From: Planctomycetota bacterium
GTDB lineage: Bacteria; Planctomycetota; Planctomycetia; Pirellulales; PNKZ01
Length of the DNA: 64,000 nt
NCBI GenBank assembly: GCA_018242585.1
Contig: JAFEBQ010000015.1
Span: 1 to 64,000 of the forward strand
Direction of reading: 5' to 3'
The position numbers were made by a program, and so were the translations under genes. Position 1 is the first letter of the stretch, and every line of letters begins with the position of its first letter. Of this stretch, positions 43,029 to 52,188 are shown in pieces. Below the pieces are notes generated by a model, which was not told the origin of the DNA, ran no database searches, and saw only the letters and a program-made list of their open reading frames with translations.

Positions 43029-46000
43029 TCACGACTTCGGCTTTCCATAACCACCGCCCCCCGGAGTATGGACCGTCAGTCTGTCGCACTTGCCAACACG
43101 CAGTTGAACCTTCGCCGGCAAGATTTCTTCGGGCGCTTCGATGCTCGCGCCAGCACGACGAAGTGAGTTCACGCCGAGTTGCCCAGGCTGGCCGCCAGCG
43201 ATGCCGTAAGGAGCGTACGGGCCACGACGTTCGGACAAGATCGAAACCTCCAGCGGGCGCAAGAATTCGATCTCGCGCAACACACCATCGCCGCCGCGAT
43301 TGGCCCCCGCGCCACCCGAACCATGGCGAATGGCAAAACGGCGCAAGCGGATCGGATAGCGCAACTCCAGAATCTCGGGGTCGGTCAGCCGCGTATTGGT
43401 CATATGGACCTGCACCGCGTCGGCGCCGGGGCCTTCGGCCGTCGCGCCGCTGCCTCCGCAAATCGTTTCGTAGTAGCCGAAAGTCTCGTCCCCAAACAAC
43501 AGATTGTTCATCGTCCCCTGGCTGGCCGCGGCGATGCCCAGCGCTCCCAAGACCACGTCGACTACGCGCTGCGATGTCTCGACGTTGCCACCCACCACGG
43601 CGGGGCTTTCGGCCGGGTCGACTCCCTCGGTCGGATTGAGGAGACAGTTGGGAATCGTGATACGAACCGGCTCCAGCACCCCCTGATTTAAGGGAATGTC
43701 CTCGTCGATCAGCAGGCGAAGTGAATACATCACGGCCGCGGTCACGATCGCCCGATTGGCGTTCAAGTTTCCCTGCAGCACCGGCCCGGTTCCGGCGAAA
43801 TCGAACAAGGCCAATGGCGCGTCGTCGGACGTCGCCTCTTGAATGGTCACGCATAGCGCGATCGGAGAGCCATCGTCCAGATGATCGACGAAGCGATGAT
43901 CCCCGCGGGGCAAACGCGCCAGGGCCGCGCGCATCTTTCGCGACGCCGCTTGCTGGATGTGACGCATGTAAGCCGACACGATGGGCCAACCATAGCGGGC
44001 CACCAATCGTTCGAGGTCGCGCACGCCTTGCCGATTGGCCGCCAGTTGCGCCGCGATGTCGGCCAGGTTGTCGTCGACCGCCCGCGAGGGATACCGCCCC
44101 GAGCGCAACAACTCGGCTAGTTGTTCCCAGCGTGGCTGTCCGCGCTCGAACAAGCGGAAGTTGCGGATCAACACTCCTTCTTCGCCGAGCGTGTGCGAGA
44201 ACGGGGGCATCGAGCCCGGCCGGCTGCCACCGATCTCGGCGTGATGGGCGCGACTGGCGACGACGAATTGCAGCTCGCGACCGTCGGCCGAGTGAATCGG
44301 CGTGACCACCGTCACGTCGGGCAGGTGCGAGCCGCCCCGATAAGGATCGTTGGTCACGATCACGTCGCCGGGCGCCAGGTCAGGATTGTCGGCCAGCGCG
44401 CGGCGAACCGTTTCGCTCATCGCCCCCAGGTGTACGGGAATATGCGGGGCATTGACGACCAGATCGCCGTCGCGCGTGAATATGGCGCAACTGAAATCGA
44501 GCCGTTCCTTGACGTTCACGCTCCGCGCGGTCTGGCGCAGCGTGATGCCCATCTGCTCGGCAATCGCGGCAAACTGGCGATTGAAAACTTCGAGCCAGAC
44601 CGGATCGGCAATCGCAGGGTCGATGGCCCCGTGGTTTTGCGAATCACCCGTCGCTTGCTTTCCACGAGCAGTCGAGTCCGCTTCCAGGATCAAGCCGCCA
44701 CGATCATGGACGCGCAACGTCCAGCCCGGTTCGACGACCGTGACCGTATGAACATCGACGACGAGCGCCGGCCCGGTGACGGTTGCGCCCGCGGCGAGTG
44801 TTTCGCGCCGGAAGATTGGCGTCGTGCCTCGATGACCGGCGAACCAGCCGTCAATCGACCCGCTGGGTGTCGCGGCCGTTGCAGATGCGCTAGCGGTCGG
44901 GGCTGGATCGTGCAGCAGGGTATGACCAATCACTTCGACGCGGGTGGCCACGATTTCAAACTGCGGTGACTGTTGCCGATAGCCGAACAGCCGTTCGTGG
45001 GCCGCTTCGTACGCCTCGGTCCAGCGGCCGTCGCCGGGCTCGTCGACCGTCAGGGCGGTGTCGAGTCCCCGATAGCGCAGATCGAGCGACCGCCGCACTT
45101 CGATCCGCTCGAATGCCTCGGCTTCGGCTTCGACCTCGGCTTGGGCCGCGCCGGCCAACTTGGCGAACTGCCGCTCCACGTCGGCCAGCGAGTCGGCGTT
45201 GAAGGGCTGATAGACTGGCGCGACCCGGTGCCGAGCGATTTGCGCGTGGCCGATGCCGTGGGCGCTGAGCAAGCTGGCGTCGTCGGGCACTTGCACGCGC
45301 GTCATCCCCAACTCGTGCGCCACGGCGCAGGCGTGTTGCCCGGCCGCGCCGCCAAACGCCACCAGCAGATACTCGCGCGGGTCATAGCCGCGAGCCAGCG
45401 AGATCGCCTGCACGGCCCGCGCCATGTTGCCGTTGGCCACGCGCAGGTATCCCTCGCACAGATCCTCGCGCGTGTACCGCGTGCCCGCCGCGGTCGCGAT
45501 GCGCTCGATCAACTCGTCCAGCCGCCGCGCGACGGCCACGCGATCGAGCGGAAACGGAAATGCCTCGGGGACGATGCGACCGAGAAACAGGTTTACATCG
45601 GTCACGCACAGCGGCCCGCCACGGCCGTAACAGGCCGGCCCGGGCTCGGCGCCGCCGCTTTGCGGGCCGACTGACAGCTTCACGCCGTCAAAGTCGCAGA
45701 TGCTCCCGCCGCCGGCGGCCACGGTATGCACGGCCAACATCGGCGCGACGATCCGCACGCCGGCTTTCTCGGTTTCGTATTCATAGTCGAAGTGGCCGTC
45801 GAACCGAGCCACGTCGGTGCTGGTTCCCCCCATGTCGAAACCGATCGCGCGCGTGAACCCAGCCCGCTGGGCCGCATGCGTAAAGCCGACCACTCCCCCT
45901 GCGGGCCCGGACAAAATCGCGTCCTTGCCCGAGAACTGCTCGGCCCGGACCAGGCTGCCGGCGCTGGTCATCAAGCGAAGCTGAACGACAGGGCCGAGTG

Positions 46001-46910
46001 ACGCGCGCAACCGTTCGACATAGTCGCGCAGCACTGGCGTCAGATAGGCGTCGACCACGGTGGTATCGCCACGGGCCACAATCCGCGCCAGCGGAGCGAC
46101 TTCGCTGCTCAGACTGATCTGGCGAAAGCCGACATCTCGCGCGACCTGTGCCACCAACTGCTCGTGGACCGGTTCGCGATAAGCGTGCAGCAGGCAAACG
46201 GCCAGCGATTCGACGCCGGAGTCTTGGAGGGCCTGCAACTGCTGACGCACCGCTTCGAGATCGGGGGCTTGCAACACACTGCCGTCGGCGGCCAGGCGCT
46301 CCTCGATCTCGACCACGGCGCTGAACAGCGGCTGATGCTTGCGGATGGTCCGCTCGAAAAGTTTGGGGCGGTTTTGGTAGCCAATGTGCAGGATGTCGCC
46401 CAGCCCCGCCGTGGTCACCAGAGCCGTTCGCGCCCCGCGGCGCGTGAGCAGCGCGTTGGTGCCGCGCGTGGTCCCCAAGCGAACCAGGCATGGCGGCACC
46501 GGCTGATCGAGACGCAGGCCGAGCAGCCGGCGAATCCCCAATAAGGGCGACTCTTCTCCGGCGGTCAACTCGTAGGCCTGTCCCACGGCCGGCGCGATCG
46601 ACAGCGGACTGGTCAAATGCAACGCGCCGGCAGTCGCGTCGAACTCGGCGACGTCGGCTTCGGCCACCGCAGCGCCCGACTGATCGAGCAGGCGCAGCCG
46701 ATAGCCGCGCCAAAAGTCCGCCGCTTCGCTCCTGCGCGAAGAATCGACAATGATCGCTTTCGTCGAGCCTGCGCAGGCCGAGCCTTTGGTGACGCCCGAA
46801 CTGAGCACCTTGGCCCGCTCGAGCCGGCCGTCGGGATGTTGCAGGAAGCAATCGGTGAAGGTGCCCCCGACGTCGAGCCAGAACTGGGGAAGCCGCTCGG
46901 GTCGAGTCAT
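43029..46910 (-). CDS. 5-oxoprolinase / hydantoinase A-B fusion
   Basis: 1293 aa from the ATG at 46910 ([23 protein letters not shown]). The N-terminal half (about 1-690) is HyuA-like: [38 protein letters not shown], a phosphate-binding ATPase core. The C-terminal half (about 750-1290) is HyuB-like: [59 protein letters not shown]. The fused form is that of ATP-dependent 5-oxoprolinase, which opens 5-oxoproline to glutamate, though acetone or N-methylhydantoin substrates of the family are possible. It is at the expected length. It stands alone between the zinc-ribbon and PQQ-like genes, all minus strand. Confidence 0.92.
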   Translation of the reverse strand: MTRPERLPQFWLDVGGTFTDCFLQHPDGRLERAKVLSSGVTKGSACAGSTKAIIVDSSRRSEAADFWRGYRLRLLDQSGAAVAEADVAEFDATAGALHLTSPLSIAPAVGQAYELTAGEESPLLGIRRLLGLRLDQPVPPCLVRLGTTRGTNALLTRRGARTALVTTAGLGDILHIGYQNRPKLFERTIRKHQPLFSAVVEIEERLAADGSVLQAPDLEAVRQQLQALQDSGVESLAVCLLHAYREPVHEQLVAQVARDVGFRQISLSSEVAPLARIVARGDTTVVDAYLTPVLRDYVERLRASLGPVVQLRLMTSAGSLVRAEQFSGKDAILSGPAGGVVGFTHAAQRAGFTRAIGFDMGGTSTDVARFDGHFDYEYETEKAGVRIVAPMLAVHTVAAGGGSICDFDGVKLSVGPQSGGAEPGPACYGRGGPLCVTDVNLFLGRIVPEAFPFPLDRVAVARRLDELIERIATAAGTRYTREDLCEGYLRVANGNMARAVQAISLARGYDPREYLLVAFGGAAGQHACAVAHELGMTRVQVPDDASLLSAHGIGHAQIARHRVAPVYQPFNADSLADVERQFAKLAGAAQAEVEAEAEAFERIEVRRSLDLRYRGLDTALTVDEPGDGRWTEAYEAAHERLFGYRQQSPQFEIVATRVEVIGHTLLHDPAPTASASATAATPSGSIDGWFAGHRGTTPIFRRETLAAGATVTGPALVVDVHTVTVVEPGWTLRVHDRGGLILEADSTARGKQATGDSQNHGAIDPAIADPVWLEVFNRQFAAIAEQMGITLRQTARSVNVKERLDFSCAIFTRDGDLVVNAPHIPVHLGAMSETVRRALADNPDLAPGDVIVTNDPYRGGSHLPDVTVVTPIHSADGRELQFVVASRAHHAEIGGSRPGSMPPFSHTLGEEGVLIRNFRLFERGQPRWEQLAELLRSGRYPSRAVDDNLADIAAQLAANRQGVRDLERLVARYGWPIVSAYMRHIQQAASRKMRAALARLPRGDHRFVDHLDDGSPIALCVTIQEATSDDAPLALFDFAGTGPVLQGNLNANRAIVTAAVMYSLRLLIDEDIPLNQGVLEPVRITIPNCLLNPTEGVDPAESPAVVGGNVETSQRVVDVVLGALGIAAASQGTMNNLLFGDETFGYYETICGGSGATAEGPGADAVQVHMTNTRLTDPEILELRYPIRLRRFAIRHGSGGAGANRGGDGVLREIEFLRPLEVSILSERRGPYAPYGIAGGQPGQLGVNSLRRAGASIEAPEEILPAKVQLRVGKCDRLTVHTPGGGGYGKPKS

Positions 46911-46973
46911 TGTTGCTGGGGAACCTTGCATCTCGACTGACGGCGCGTCGTGGTCGAATAGCGGGCGCGTCCT

Positions 46974-48248
46974 CTAGCGGGCGCTGAGGACTTTCTTGCC
47001 CCCCAGCGAGTACAAGTGCGAGACGGTGCGGAAGTAAATCCGCCCGTCGGCTACCGACGGCGTCGAACGCGCTTCTTCGCCCAAGGTAATCCGCGCCACT
47101 TGCTCGAAGTCGCGCGACGCTTTGATGACGACGACGGTGCCGTCATCGGCCAGACAGTACAAGTGATCGCGGACACAGATCGGTGAGCCGGAGTATTTGC
47201 CGTTGCAGCGCTCGCGCCAAATGATGTCGCCGGTGGCGGCGTCGGCGCAACTGACCACCCCTTGATCGCCCCACATGAACAGCAGCCCGTCTTTGGCCAA
47301 CAGCGTCGGCACATAGGGCGCCATCTTGGTGATCTTATACGCCAACTCGGGCGGGTTGCCCGGTCGCACGGCCGCCACGTAGTTCCCGCCGCCGCCGGAG
47401 CCCGTGCTGCCGAAGATCAGCCCGGCCGCCATGACGGGCGAGCTGACCGAGCGCTTGTCCAAGACCGGCAATTCCCAGCGCACCGCGCCGGTGTAGGGAT
47501 CGATGGCGGTGATGCCGTGGGCCTGGCTGTTAAAGATCATTTCCACTTTGCCGCCGGGCAAGCGCCGCACGCAGGGGGTCGAGTAACTGACGACCGCGTT
47601 CTCGCGCTTGGTGCGCCAGCGCTCGTGACCGTCTTTACAGTCGAGCGCGACCAGAAAGCTGACCCCGGCAACGGGGCTGTCCTTGCCGATGCCGTCCTGG
47701 TCGTTCCCGAGAATCACCATCCCGTCGAACACCACGGGCGAAACGGCGGTGCTGTGCTGACTGATTACCGGACCCAGGTTCACTCGCCAGACGTCGCGCC
47801 CGGCGTGGTCGAGCGCGAGGATCGTGTACTCTTCAGGCGACGACCAACTGCAGTAGAGGTGATCTTGGTCGACCGCCGGCGTGGCCGACGCGAAGCTATT
47901 GAGCAAATGCTTCTTGTGTACCGACGACGGGAAGCGGCGCTCCCAGAGGATTTTGCCTGACTCGGTGTCAACGCAAATCACGATTCGCTCGGCCGTTTCC
48001 TCGACCGAGTTGATCAGAAACACTCGCTGCCTCCAGATGACCGGCGACGAGTGCCCCACGCCCGGCAGGGTGGTCGTCCAGTTGTAGTCGGCGTCGGTCC
48101 AGGTGGTGGGAATGTCCTTGGCTTCGCTCAGGCCGGTGCCGTTGGGACCGCGAAAGCGCGTCCACTCGGGCTCGGCCGCGCTGGCGGGCGGATAGGATGC
48201 AAGGAGAGCAGCAAACATTGCGGCGCAAAGCGTGGCGGGGCGCATCAT
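46974..48248 (-). CDS. Exported PQQ-type beta-propeller protein
   Basis: 424 aa from the ATG at 48248, with AGGA 6 nt upstream; the frame opens to 48344. Signal peptide: RPATLCAAMFAALLASYPPASA-AEP. Propeller blades carry the W-x-W/A-G-k-x-x-W style repeats: SGKILWERRFP, HAGRDVWRVNLG, DGHERWRTKREN, YTGAVRWELP, ATGDIIWRERCNG. The opening EPEWTRFRGPNGTGLSEAKDIPTTW is typical of planctomycete 'PQQ-binding-like' proteins, which generally do not bind PQQ and whose function is unknown. It is the probable downstream neighbour of folD, 220 nt away. Confidence 0.85.
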   Translation of the reverse strand: MMRPATLCAAMFAALLASYPPASAAEPEWTRFRGPNGTGLSEAKDIPTTWTDADYNWTTTLPGVGHSSPVIWRQRVFLINSVEETAERIVICVDTESGKILWERRFPSSVHKKHLLNSFASATPAVDQDHLYCSWSSPEEYTILALDHAGRDVWRVNLGPVISQHSTAVSPVVFDGMVILGNDQDGIGKDSPVAGVSFLVALDCKDGHERWRTKRENAVVSYSTPCVRRLPGGKVEMIFNSQAHGITAIDPYTGAVRWELPVLDKRSVSSPVMAAGLIFGSTGSGGGGNYVAAVRPGNPPELAYKITKMAPYVPTLLAKDGLLFMWGDQGVVSCADAATGDIIWRERCNGKYSGSPICVRDHLYCLADDGTVVVIKASRDFEQVARITLGEEARSTPSVADGRIYFRTVSHLYSLGGKKVLSAR

Positions 48249-48468
48249 CGCAATTCCTGGTACGACAGGTTCAGATGCCGAAACGTAACGATGGGCGGGG
48301 CGAGGCATGCGGCGACCTTGGCACAGTGGCCACCGGCCGCGCAACCATCAAGGCGTGACTTATATGGTAACGGAGTGAATTCACCCGTGCCAGCGTCAAC
48401 CACCCTCGGGTCAGTAGTGATCGAAGTGACGAAGCGTCATTTCAGTCGCTGTGAGCAAGGGAGTGCCG

Positions 48469-49326
48469 CTATTCCTGCTGGATTTTCGCCGCTTCGAAGG
48501 TGTTGTGCAGCAGCATCGTCACGGTCAGCGGGCCGACACCGCCGGGGACGGGCGTGATGGCGCTGGCCACCTGGCTGACACCGGCGTAATCGACATCGCC
48601 GCACAGGCCGTCGGCCGCGCGGTTCATTCCCACGTCGATCACGACCGCGCCCGGGCGCACCATATCGGCGGTGACGAAACGAGCCTGGCCGATCGCCACC
48701 ACGAGAATGTCAGCCAGTCGTGTGACCGCTGGCAAATCGCGCGTGCGACTGTGGCAAATGGTGATCGTGGCGTCGATGCCGCGTTGGACCAGCATGTTGG
48801 CCAACGGCTTGCCCACGATGTCGCTGCGGCCGACGATTACGACGTGTTGACCGGCCAGCGGAATGTTGTTGCGCTGCAACAACTGCAACACCCCGTGCGG
48901 CGTGCATGGCAAGTAGCGGGCGTGGCCCTGGACCAGGAGGCCGACATTCTCGGGATGGAACGCGTCGACGTCTTTCAAGGGGTCGACCGCCTGCAACACC
49001 CGCTGGGTATCGATCTGTGCTGGGACAGGCAATTGAACGAGGATGCCGTTCACGCGCTCGTCGGTGTTGAGTCGGTAGATCAGATCGAGCAGCTCGTCTT
49101 GAGTGGCCGTGGCGGGCAGCCGGTGCAGTTGACTATCGATGCCCACCCGCTCGCAAGCCAGCCGCTTGTTGCGGACATAGACTTCGCTGGCGGGGTTCTC
49201 GCCGACCAGAACCGCGGCCAAGCAGGGGTGCAGCCCGTCTTCGTTGAGAAACTCGGTCACTTGGGCGGCCAATTCGGCCTGAATCTGCTGGGCCAGGGCC
49301 TTGCCGTCGAGAATGCGCGCTGCCAA
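48469..49326 (-). CDS. folD: Methylene-THF dehydrogenase / cyclohydrolase FolD
   Basis: 285 aa from a TTG at 49326: (M)AARILDGKALAQQIQAELAAQV matches the family start, and GAGG lies 8 nt upstream. The open frame reaches 49458, but that part contains an intergenic inverted repeat. Conserved SEVYVRNKRLACERVGI (catalytic Lys region), GILVQLPVP, PCTPHGVLQLL and GRSDIVGKPLANML (NADP site) are intact. It interconverts methylene-, methenyl- and formyl-tetrahydrofolate in the cytosol. It is divergent from the sulfite/nitrite reductase gene. Confidence 0.95.
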   Translation of the reverse strand: MAARILDGKALAQQIQAELAAQVTEFLNEDGLHPCLAAVLVGENPASEVYVRNKRLACERVGIDSQLHRLPATATQDELLDLIYRLNTDERVNGILVQLPVPAQIDTQRVLQAVDPLKDVDAFHPENVGLLVQGHARYLPCTPHGVLQLLQRNNIPLAGQHVVIVGRSDIVGKPLANMLVQRGIDATITICHSRTRDLPAVTRLADILVVAIGQARFVTADMVRPGAVVIDVGMNRAADGLCGDVDYAGVSQVASAITPVPGGVGPLTVTMLLHNTFEAAKIQQE

Positions 49327-49716
49327 TGCGGTTGCCTCGTTCGTTGATTCCGTTCGCTGGTGACCACGTCGGACGCGCATCGTACCGATTCGATGCGCGA
49401 CCTCACAAGGCACCGGAGGAATCGACCACGACGGCACGACGAACACGACGTAAGACAAACGGGGCGAAGAAAGAAAACCAATTCTCCTTTCCGACGTCGT
49501 GCCGTCGTGCCGTCGTGGTCGATTCCCGGATTTTTCCCAGCGGCGCTCGGTATTTTTGCCGGGTTTTCACGCATCGAGATGCCGTAGCCAGCTTGAAACG
49601 TCTCGCGTATACTTAGGTCAACTGCCGAATAGACTACCAATGCGGTCGTCTTTCTAATCATTCGCCGATCCTGCGTTACTGCAACCGTTTACGTCCTCTT
49701 ATTTGCGCGAGTTCCC
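49327..49716. other. Divergent intergenic region between folD and the reductase
   Basis: 390 nt with no gene. It contains the long inverted repeat at 49418-49526 and a TATACT box at 49608-49613 that could serve the reductase gene, though no -35 match at the right spacing was found. Confidence 0.5.
49418..49526. repeat. Long inverted repeat, 24-bp perfect core
   Basis: The arm at 49418-49441 (GGAATCGACCACGACGGCAC...) pairs perfectly over 24 bp with 49503-49526, and the pairing continues after a bulge for 8 bp (49444-49451 with 49494-49501). Loop about 42 nt, purine-rich on the left. The arms contain CGTCGTGC tandem phrases. It would form a very stable hairpin in RNA of either strand. Confidence 0.85.
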
Positions 49717-51465
49717 ATGTCCACCGAAGAACAGGAAAAACTCAGCCCTGTCGAGCACATGAAGGTCGGCAGCAACTTTCTCCGCGGAGAAATTAGCAGT
49801 GAGCTGATCGACGAAAACGACTTCTTCAGCAAGGACAGCATCCAACTGCTGAAGAACCACGGCACCTACCAGCAAGACAATCGCGACGCCCGGGCGGCCT
49901 CGCGCGCGGCCGGCGGTGGCAAGGCCGACAAGTCGTACATCTTCATGGTGCGGACCAAGGTTCCCGGCGGCAAGCTGACCAGCGCCCAGATGCTGGCCGA
50001 ACTGAGCATTGCCGACGAGCTGGCCAACGGGACGCTGCGCATCACCAGCCGGCAAGGGTTGCAACACCACGGCGTGCTGAAGTCGGACTTGAAGTCGACA
50101 ATCCAGCGGATACACGAAGTCAAATTGTCGACGTTGGCCGCCTGCGGCGACGTCGAGCGCAATGTGATGTGCTGCCCGGCACCCCACGCGCACGACACGA
50201 TTCACCAAGAGCTGCAAGCGTTGGCCGATCGGTTGGCCGAGCACCTGTGCCCGCGGACGCGCGCGTATTACGACATCTGGCTGCGCGATCTCGACAGCGG
50301 CGAGGAAGAGAAAGTCGGCGAATCCCCCGAAGCCGAGGTCGAGCCTATCTACGGCCCGACGTATTTGCCGCGCAAGTTCAAAACGGCCATCGGCCTGCCC
50401 GACGACAACTGCGTCGATCTGTACGCCAACGACTTGGGGCTGATGGCGGTCGTCGAGCACGGCAAGATCATTGGTTACAACTTCCTGGTCGGCGGCGGCA
50501 TGGGCGTGATCCCCAGCGCCAAGAAGACGTTCCCCGCCGTGGCCAAGCGAATGGCGTTCGTGCGCCCCGAGCACGTGGTCGACGTGGCCACCGCCGTGAT
50601 CATGGTCCAACGCGATTACGGCAACCGGGCCGATCGCAAGATCGCGCGGTTGAAATACCTGATCCACAACGAGGGGCTCGACTGGTTCAAAGCCAAGGTC
50701 GAGGAATACGCAGGTCTGACGCTCGATCCACCTCACCCGGCCGACGTCAAGCGCGTCGAAAACCACCTGGGCTGGCACGAACAAGGAGACGGCCGCTGGT
50801 ATTACGGCCTGAATGTCGAGAATGGCCGCATTCTGGACGGGCATCTGTCGAACGGGACGTACTTGGAGCTGAAAACCGCGCTGCGGGAAATCTGCACCAC
50901 GCTCAAGCCCGACATCCGCCTGACGGCGATCCAAAACATTCTGTTCACAAACGTCGCGGCCGCCGATCGCGAGAAGCTCGAAGCGATTCTCAAGCAGCAT
51001 CACGTCAAGCTCTCAAACGAATACAGCACCGTGCGCAGTTGGTCGATGGCGTGCGTCGCCTGGCCCACCTGCGGCTTGGCGATCACCGAAAGCGAACGCG
51101 CGCTGCCCGGCGTGATCGATCAGCTTGATGCCGAACTCGCCAAGCTGGGCCTCTCGGACGAAGTTTTTTCCGTCCACATGACCGGCTGCCCCAACGGCTG
51201 TGCGAGGCCTTACAATTGTGACGTCGGCCTGGTCGGCAAGACGGCTGGCAAGTACACGATCCTTGTCGGTGGCCGCACGCTCGGCGATCGGTTGAACTTC
51301 ATCTACAAGGATCTCGTGCCGGGCGAAGAGATCGTCCAGGAGCTGACACCGCTGTTGACGTTCTTCAAGCAAGAGCGTCAGCCAGGGGAAGTGTTCGGCG
51401 ACTTCTGCCAACGCCAAGGGGCCGAGAAGCTCGCCGCCTGGGCCGCCGACTTCGTGGCCGGCTAA
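49717..51465 (+). CDS. Sirohaem-dependent sulfite/nitrite reductase
   Basis: 582 aa. Two ferredoxin-like half-domains with the [4Fe-4S]-sirohaem cysteines C-x5-C (ACVAWPTCGLAITESER) and C-x3-C (TGCPNGCARPYNCDVGLVGK) near residues 445 and 490. The first half carries LRITSRQGLQHHGV and GDVERNVMCCPAP typical of assimilatory sulfite reductase haemoprotein (CysI) and ferredoxin-nitrite reductase (NirA). The residues around the second Cys pair and the TLAACGD motif suit sulfite reductase somewhat better. It catalyses the six-electron reduction of sulfite to sulfide (or nitrite to ammonia) in the cytosol. No flavoprotein partner is nearby, so ferredoxin is the likely donor. Confidence 0.9.
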   Translation: MSTEEQEKLSPVEHMKVGSNFLRGEISSELIDENDFFSKDSIQLLKNHGTYQQDNRDARAASRAAGGGKADKSYIFMVRTKVPGGKLTSAQMLAELSIADELANGTLRITSRQGLQHHGVLKSDLKSTIQRIHEVKLSTLAACGDVERNVMCCPAPHAHDTIHQELQALADRLAEHLCPRTRAYYDIWLRDLDSGEEEKVGESPEAEVEPIYGPTYLPRKFKTAIGLPDDNCVDLYANDLGLMAVVEHGKIIGYNFLVGGGMGVIPSAKKTFPAVAKRMAFVRPEHVVDVATAVIMVQRDYGNRADRKIARLKYLIHNEGLDWFKAKVEEYAGLTLDPPHPADVKRVENHLGWHEQGDGRWYYGLNVENGRILDGHLSNGTYLELKTALREICTTLKPDIRLTAIQNILFTNVAAADREKLEAILKQHHVKLSNEYSTVRSWSMACVAWPTCGLAITESERALPGVIDQLDAELAKLGLSDEVFSVHMTGCPNGCARPYNCDVGLVGKTAGKYTILVGGRTLGDRLNFIYKDLVPGEEIVQELTPLLTFFKQERQPGEVFGDFCQRQGAEKLAAWAADFVAG

Positions 51466-51470
51466 AGCCT

Positions 51471-51510
51471 AGCCACGGAGACACTGAGGCACGGAGGTTG
51501 GCACGGAGAT
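51471..51510. repeat. Dispersed CACGGAG-repeat element
   Basis: CCACGGAGACACTGAGGCACGGAGGTTGGCACGGAG-like sequence read in pieces: three CACGGAG phrases. It is the inverted form of the element at 38101-38143. Immediately after the reductase stop codon. Confidence 0.65.
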
Positions 51511-51574
51511 GACGTAGAGGGGGACGAGGAAGAGAATCGCAACTTGCGATTGCACCCACCGCTTCGGTTCCCTA

Positions 51575-51606
51575 ACTAGCAACTAGGAACCAGCAACTAG
51601 CAACTT
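51575..51606. repeat. Low-complexity CTAGCAACT repeat
   Basis: Tandem AACTAGCAACT / AACCAGCAACT phrases. The same intergenic type recurs at 55870-55910, 55952-55988, 59625-59646 and 59707-59738 and, as TCGCTAAT phrases, at 58175-58210. It sits at gene ends or starts in each case. Confidence 0.7.
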
Positions 51607-52157
51607 TTCCCCCACAATCCCAACCAGGGTCTCACCCCGAGCGGATCGGTCGGCTCCCAGGCCAGTAGCTGCCGCACGACTTCTAGCGCTAGCGTGTCGT
51701 TTTGCAAGTGATGCAGCGACCAGCCCAGCCCTTTGCCCGACTCGTGTACCGACTGGTTTTCGATCATTCGATAAGGCAGCGTCCCCCGCGCGCCGGCCCG
51801 TTCCCAAACTTTGCGGGCCAGGTCGAAGACGTAGCCAAAATGTCCGCGGGCCAGCGCGAAGTCTTCCGCTTCCAGGGCGATCTGTCCCAGAGTCTGGTGC
51901 GCAACCAGGAAGTCGGGACATTCCTGCAGCAAGAATCGCAGCTCGTCGGCCGCGATTTCCGGCTCGCCGGCCGCGATCATCGCATCGACTTCTTCCATGT
52001 CTTCGGCTCGCTGCTGGGCGCAGCGCGGCAACACCAGTTGCCACTCGTCACCGGCCGCGCGGCGGATCGAAACCGCCGTCGGCGAGGTTTCGCGCGGCGC
52101 AGGTTGCGACGGCTTTTTAGCCGGGCCTTGCCGGCCGCTGGGACGTTTCGGAGTCAT
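51597..52157 (-). CDS. Tetratricopeptide-like protein
   Basis: 186 aa from the ATG at 52157 (MTPKRPSGRQGPAKK, basic and disordered). From about residue 60, EEVDAMIAAGEPEIAADELRFLLQECPDFLVAHQTLGQIALEAEDFALARGHFGYVFDLARKVWERAG forms two TPR-like helix pairs, followed by a conserved-looking C-terminus with WSLHHLQNDTLALEVVRQLLAWEPTDPLGVRPW. It probably mediates protein contacts in the cytoplasm. It follows the ceramidase-SGNH gene by 31 nt on the same strand. The stop codon sits inside the CTAGCAACT repeat. Confidence 0.7.
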   Translation of the reverse strand: MTPKRPSGRQGPAKKPSQPAPRETSPTAVSIRRAAGDEWQLVLPRCAQQRAEDMEEVDAMIAAGEPEIAADELRFLLQECPDFLVAHQTLGQIALEAEDFALARGHFGYVFDLARKVWERAGARGTLPYRMIENQSVHESGKGLGWSLHHLQNDTLALEVVRQLLAWEPTDPLGVRPWLGLWGKSC

Positions 52158-52188
52158 GCGCGCGGCTCCATCCATTCATCAGCCACGT

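Noticed and set aside
45781-46851. 356-codon ORF in another frame of the 5-oxoprolinase gene
   Set aside because: Arg-rich frame shadow; the true frame contains DVGGTFTD and other family motifs.
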